Part shown: positions 61,763 to 64,000 of the stretch, in pieces
Position numbering within the stretch: the stretch's first letter is position 1
How the letters are laid out: every line of letters starts with the position of its first letter
NCBI RefSeq assembly: GCF_017115085.1
Contig: NZ_JABXKJ010000237.1
Coordinates: 62,001-126,000, forward strand
Direction of reading: 5' to 3'
Origin: Nostoc sp. NMS7
GTDB lineage: Bacteria > Cyanobacteriota > Cyanobacteriia > Cyanobacteriales > Nostocaceae
Length of the DNA: 64,000 nucleotides
Notes under the pieces: model-generated
What the model saw: the letters and a program-made list of their open reading frames with translations, nothing else
Database searches by the model: none
What the model was told of the DNA's origin: nothing
Made by a program: the position numbers and the translations under genes

Positions 61763-61993
61763 TTAAGCACTTTTGAAGGTATAAACCCGTTCTTGAGTCA
61801 ACCACGCTGCATAAAGAAGAGATTGACGAATATCTTCTGCTTCTAAATCAGGATATTCTTCTAAAATTCCTTCTATAGGCTTTCCATGAGCTACCAAATT
61901 TACCACTAAAGAAACTGGAATCCGCATCCCGCGAATGCAAGCTTGTCCAGCCATAATGCTAGGGTCAAATGTAATTCTCTCCAGACCTAACAT
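61763..61993 (-). CDS. DUF433 antitoxin-like protein
   Basis: 76 residues of the DUF433 (VapB-like) family: ITFDPSIMAGQACIRGMRIP then VSLVVNLVAHGKPIEGILEE and YPDLEAEDIRQSLLYAAWL. It precedes the DUF5615 PIN-like toxin in a standard type II arrangement and would bind it and repress the operon. Because the toxin is disrupted, it may persist as an orphan. Confidence 0.92.
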   Translation of the reverse strand: MLGLERITFDPSIMAGQACIRGMRIPVSLVVNLVAHGKPIEGILEEYPDLEAEDIRQSLLYAAWLTQERVYTFKSA

Positions 61994-62084
61994 AAATTAT
62001 CACTCCAAAATCTTTTTGCTCGTTCTGAGGTGCAATGGTGATATTGTAAAGCCTATCGCTCTATTTTTGATTTTAAACCCACAA

Positions 62085-62113
62085 GCGATGTCTACGATGG
62101 TCGTAGCTACCGC
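62085..62113 (+). repeat. Small dispersed repeat (GCGATGTCTACGATGG... family)
   Basis: GCGATGTCTACGATGGTCGT followed by AGCTACCGC; differs from 49185-49213 at two or three positions. Confidence 0.75.
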
Positions 62114-62246
62114 CTTTATGTTGTGGTGAATGTATTAGTCTTGCAATTGATTGCATGGCGGGATATGGACTAAATGTGTGTGATATATTTCCGAAATAGA
62201 CACAAGTGCATTTGTATCTCCCAGTGAAATCAACTATTTTATTATT

Positions 62247-62708
62247 ATGGAACCTGTAACACTGACGGCGGCTGCGATCGCAACTCTTATTTTCTCAGAA
62301 GCCCTCAAAGAAGGTGGGAAAGTTTTAGGAAAAGGTATTTCAGAAAAAGTTGCTCAACTCTTGAGTGCTATTCGTGAAAAGTTCCAAACTGCGGGAACTG
62401 AAGGACTACTGACACGAGCGCAAGAAAATCCTATAGAGAAGAATACCGCAAAGTTCCAAGATGAATTGGAAACGCAAATGCAGGAAGATGAAGCCTTTGC
62501 CAATCGGTTACAAGAATTAATGACGCAACTTAAATCAAACGAAACGATTAATCAAATTGTTCTCAAGGGAGTTGAGGTAAAAGGTAAGGCTAAAGTCGGC
62601 GATATAGATTTGGCAGCAACAAGAGACGGTTCAGTGAATCAAGAAGCGGTGGTTGATTCTCAATTTGGCGACGATCTTGACCTTGGTAATGTGAACATTA
62701 AGGCTTAA
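62247..62708 (+). CDS. Small helical protein paired with an NLR-like gene (Bell-like candidate)
   Basis: 153 residues. The N-terminal 50 residues (TLTAAAIATLIFSEALKEGG ... KVAQLLSAIREKF) are hydrophobic and helical, the middle is a charged helix, and the C-terminal 45 residues are Gly/Asp/Asn-rich. Residues 139-151 (QFGDDLDLGNVNI) resemble residues 19-31 of the NLR-like protein encoded 4 nt downstream (QVGGNLTTGNITQ). That layout matches effector/NLR pairs joined by amyloid signalling motifs described for multicellular bacteria (Bell-domain proteins), but the family was not confirmed. Likely co-translated with the next gene. Confidence 0.6.
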   Translation: MEPVTLTAAAIATLIFSEALKEGGKVLGKGISEKVAQLLSAIREKFQTAGTEGLLTRAQENPIEKNTAKFQDELETQMQEDEAFANRLQELMTQLKSNETINQIVLKGVEVKGKAKVGDIDLAATRDGSVNQEAVVDSQFGDDLDLGNVNIKA

Positions 62709-62712
62709 AAGC

Positions 62713-64000
62713 ATGAGTGAAAATCGCAGCCCAGAAGAAATTCTCCAGAGCATTCTTCAGAATGTACAAGTAGGCGGCAATCTGACTACAGGCAATATTA
62801 CCCAAACAATAATCGACAATTTGCTGGTCTTTATTTATCAGCACGAATCTTTTAAGCCTAAAGAAGTTCCTCAAAATATTCCTCGTGGTAGCATAGTCAA
62901 GTTTGTCGGACGTGCTGAGACTTTAGTAAATCTGCACGAAAGGCTACAACACAGTTCTCAAGTGGTGATTGCTGCTATTGAGGGTATGGGAGGAGTCGGG
63001 AAAACAGAGTTAGCAACTCAGTATGCACTGATTCACCTGCTACTCAACACTTACCCCGGTGGTATCTGTTGGTTACGCGCTAGAGATGAAGATATTGGGC
63101 TTCAGATATTGCAGTTTGCCATACCCAAGTTAGGACTAAAACCACCAGAAGATTGGGATTTACCAAAGCAAGTTGATTTCTGTTGGTCACGCTGGCACGA
63201 TGGAGATGTGTTGGTAGTGCTGGATGATGTCAACGATTTCGCCAAAGTAGAAGAATATTTACCACCACAATCACCCCGGTTTAAGCTGCTAATTACTACC
63301 AGGTTACAATTAGATTTTTCCCAGTCATTTACTCTAGATGTTTTAAGTGAGTCCGCAGCACTGGAACTTTTACAAGAGTGGGTGGGAGCAGAAAAAATCG
63401 CACAGGAATTAGAAGATGCCAAAGAAATCTGTCAGCGTTTAGGTTGTTTGCCTTTGGCGCTGAATTTGGTGGGGAGGTATGTGAAAAAGCGGAGAATCTC
63501 TTTAGCAGAAATGTTGCGGCGGTTAGAAGAAAAAAAGTTAACTCATGAATCTTTAGCACGGGATGAAAATGACCGCACTTGGACGCTGAATGTTAAACGA
63601 GGTGTTGCTGCTGCTTTTGAGTTAAGTTGGGAAGAATTAAATGATGATGCCAAGGAGTTAGGTGTTTTATTGAGTTTATTTGCTTTAGCTCCTATTCCCT
63701 GGACATTGGTAGAAAATGTAGAAACGGGGAAAGATACTGGACAGTTGGAAGATAGCAGAGTTGAGTTAGAGAGTTTGCATCTGCTTCAAGGTGAGGATAG
63801 CTACCAACTACATCAACTCATTCGGGAATTTTTTCAACTTAAGCAAGCTGAGTTTAATCAAGTGGAAGAATTAAAGCGATCGCTTTGTCGGGTAATGGTA
63901 GCAGATGCCAAGAAGATTTCTGACTCGCCCACTCTTGACCAAATCACCGCCGTTTCTCCCGCCATTCCTCATATAGCTGAAGTAGCGAATCATCTCATTC
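62713..64000 (+). CDS. STAND NTPase, NB-ARC/NLR-like, partial at window end
   Basis: 429 codons visible, continuing beyond the window. The order is: a short N-terminal segment (QVGGNLTTGNITQ, 19-31), FVGR (64-67), P-loop GMGGVGKT (91-98), Walker B LVVLDDVND (167-175), LLITTR (192-197), GCLPLAL (244-250) and the MHD-like YQLHQL (364-369). This is the NB-ARC core of bacterial NLR-like ATPases; a superstructure-forming repeat (TPR or WD) sensor is expected beyond the end. It may sense invaders and trigger the upstream effector. Stand-alone effector domain is absent at the N-terminus, consistent with the neighbour supplying it. Confidence 0.85.
   Translation, partial: MSENRSPEEILQSILQNVQVGGNLTTGNITQTIIDNLLVFIYQHESFKPKEVPQNIPRGSIVKFVGRAETLVNLHERLQHSSQVVIAAIEGMGGVGKTELATQYALIHLLLNTYPGGICWLRARDEDIGLQILQFAIPKLGLKPPEDWDLPKQVDFCWSRWHDGDVLVVLDDVNDFAKVEEYLPPQSPRFKLLITTRLQLDFSQSFTLDVLSESAALELLQEWVGAEKIAQELEDAKEICQRLGCLPLALNLVGRYVKKRRISLAEMLRRLEEKKLTHESLARDENDRTWTLNVKRGVAAAFELSWEELNDDAKELGVLLSLFALAPIPWTLVENVETGKDTGQLEDSRVELESLHLLQGEDSYQLHQLIREFFQLKQAEFNQVEELKRSLCRVMVADAKKISDSPTLDQITAVSPAIPHIAEVANHLI

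Overview
The window is chromosomal DNA of a filamentous, heterocystous-type cyanobacterium, most likely Nostoc or a close relative. Evidence: allophycocyanin and phycobilisome-core genes (apcE-apcA-apcB-apcC), a cyanobacterial split ATP synthase operon (atpI, a, c, b', b, delta, alpha, gamma), a high-light-inducible protein gene, xisH/xisI, abundant HIP1 octamers (GCGATCGC), tandem heptamer repeats and roughly 24-30 nt dispersed repeats of the kind known from Nostoc.

Layout. 0-9 kb: a 2OG-Fe(II) dioxygenase, sfsA, a fasciclin protein, an orphan modA, two tandem secreted paralogues (one keeps a PEP-CTERM anchor, the other has lost it) and an unusual fusion of an FAD/NAD(P)-binding domain with a metallo-beta-lactamase-fold hydrolase. 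9-17.6 kb: a three-gene cluster of a dynamin-like GTPase, an Hsp70/actin-fold SrfB-like ATPase and an unknown helical protein, interrupted by a decayed nuclease/transposase fragment. 17.6-20.4 kb: a 59-residue Hli protein, then an AT-rich type II restriction-modification pair. 20.4-28.2 kb: trpD, a retropepsin-like protease, carA, a STAS protein that seems to lack a normal start codon, mrnC with rlmB (RlmB carries a 17-residue tandem repeat), DUF1816 and an alpha/beta hydrolase. 29-34.2 kb: phycobilisome core genes on the minus strand. 35-38.6 kb: a ComB-like phosphatase, then xisH-xisI flanked by 96-bp direct repeats that are the 5' end of the next methyltransferase gene. 39-45.7 kb: ATP synthase operon. 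46-48 kb: tmRNA, an IS630-type transposase remnant and palindromic elements. 48-56 kb: a BON lipoprotein, RNase D, a TPR protein, an ActP/DUF485 symporter pair and an unrecognised 463-residue protein. 56-61.3 kb: an MprF-type synthase and a separate MprF-type flippase around two paralogous esterases. 61.3-64 kb: a DUF433/PIN-like toxin-antitoxin pair with a nonsense-mutated toxin, then a small helical protein 4 nt upstream of a STAND/NB-ARC NLR-like gene that runs off the window.

The most distinctive observations are the xisHI cassette between duplicated copies of a gene start, the dynamin-like GTPase/SrfB-like cluster, the small-protein/NLR pair with a shared short motif suggestive of amyloid-type signalling, and several small repeats inserted into or at the edges of coding sequences. 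All calls were made by reading the sequence; no database search was run.
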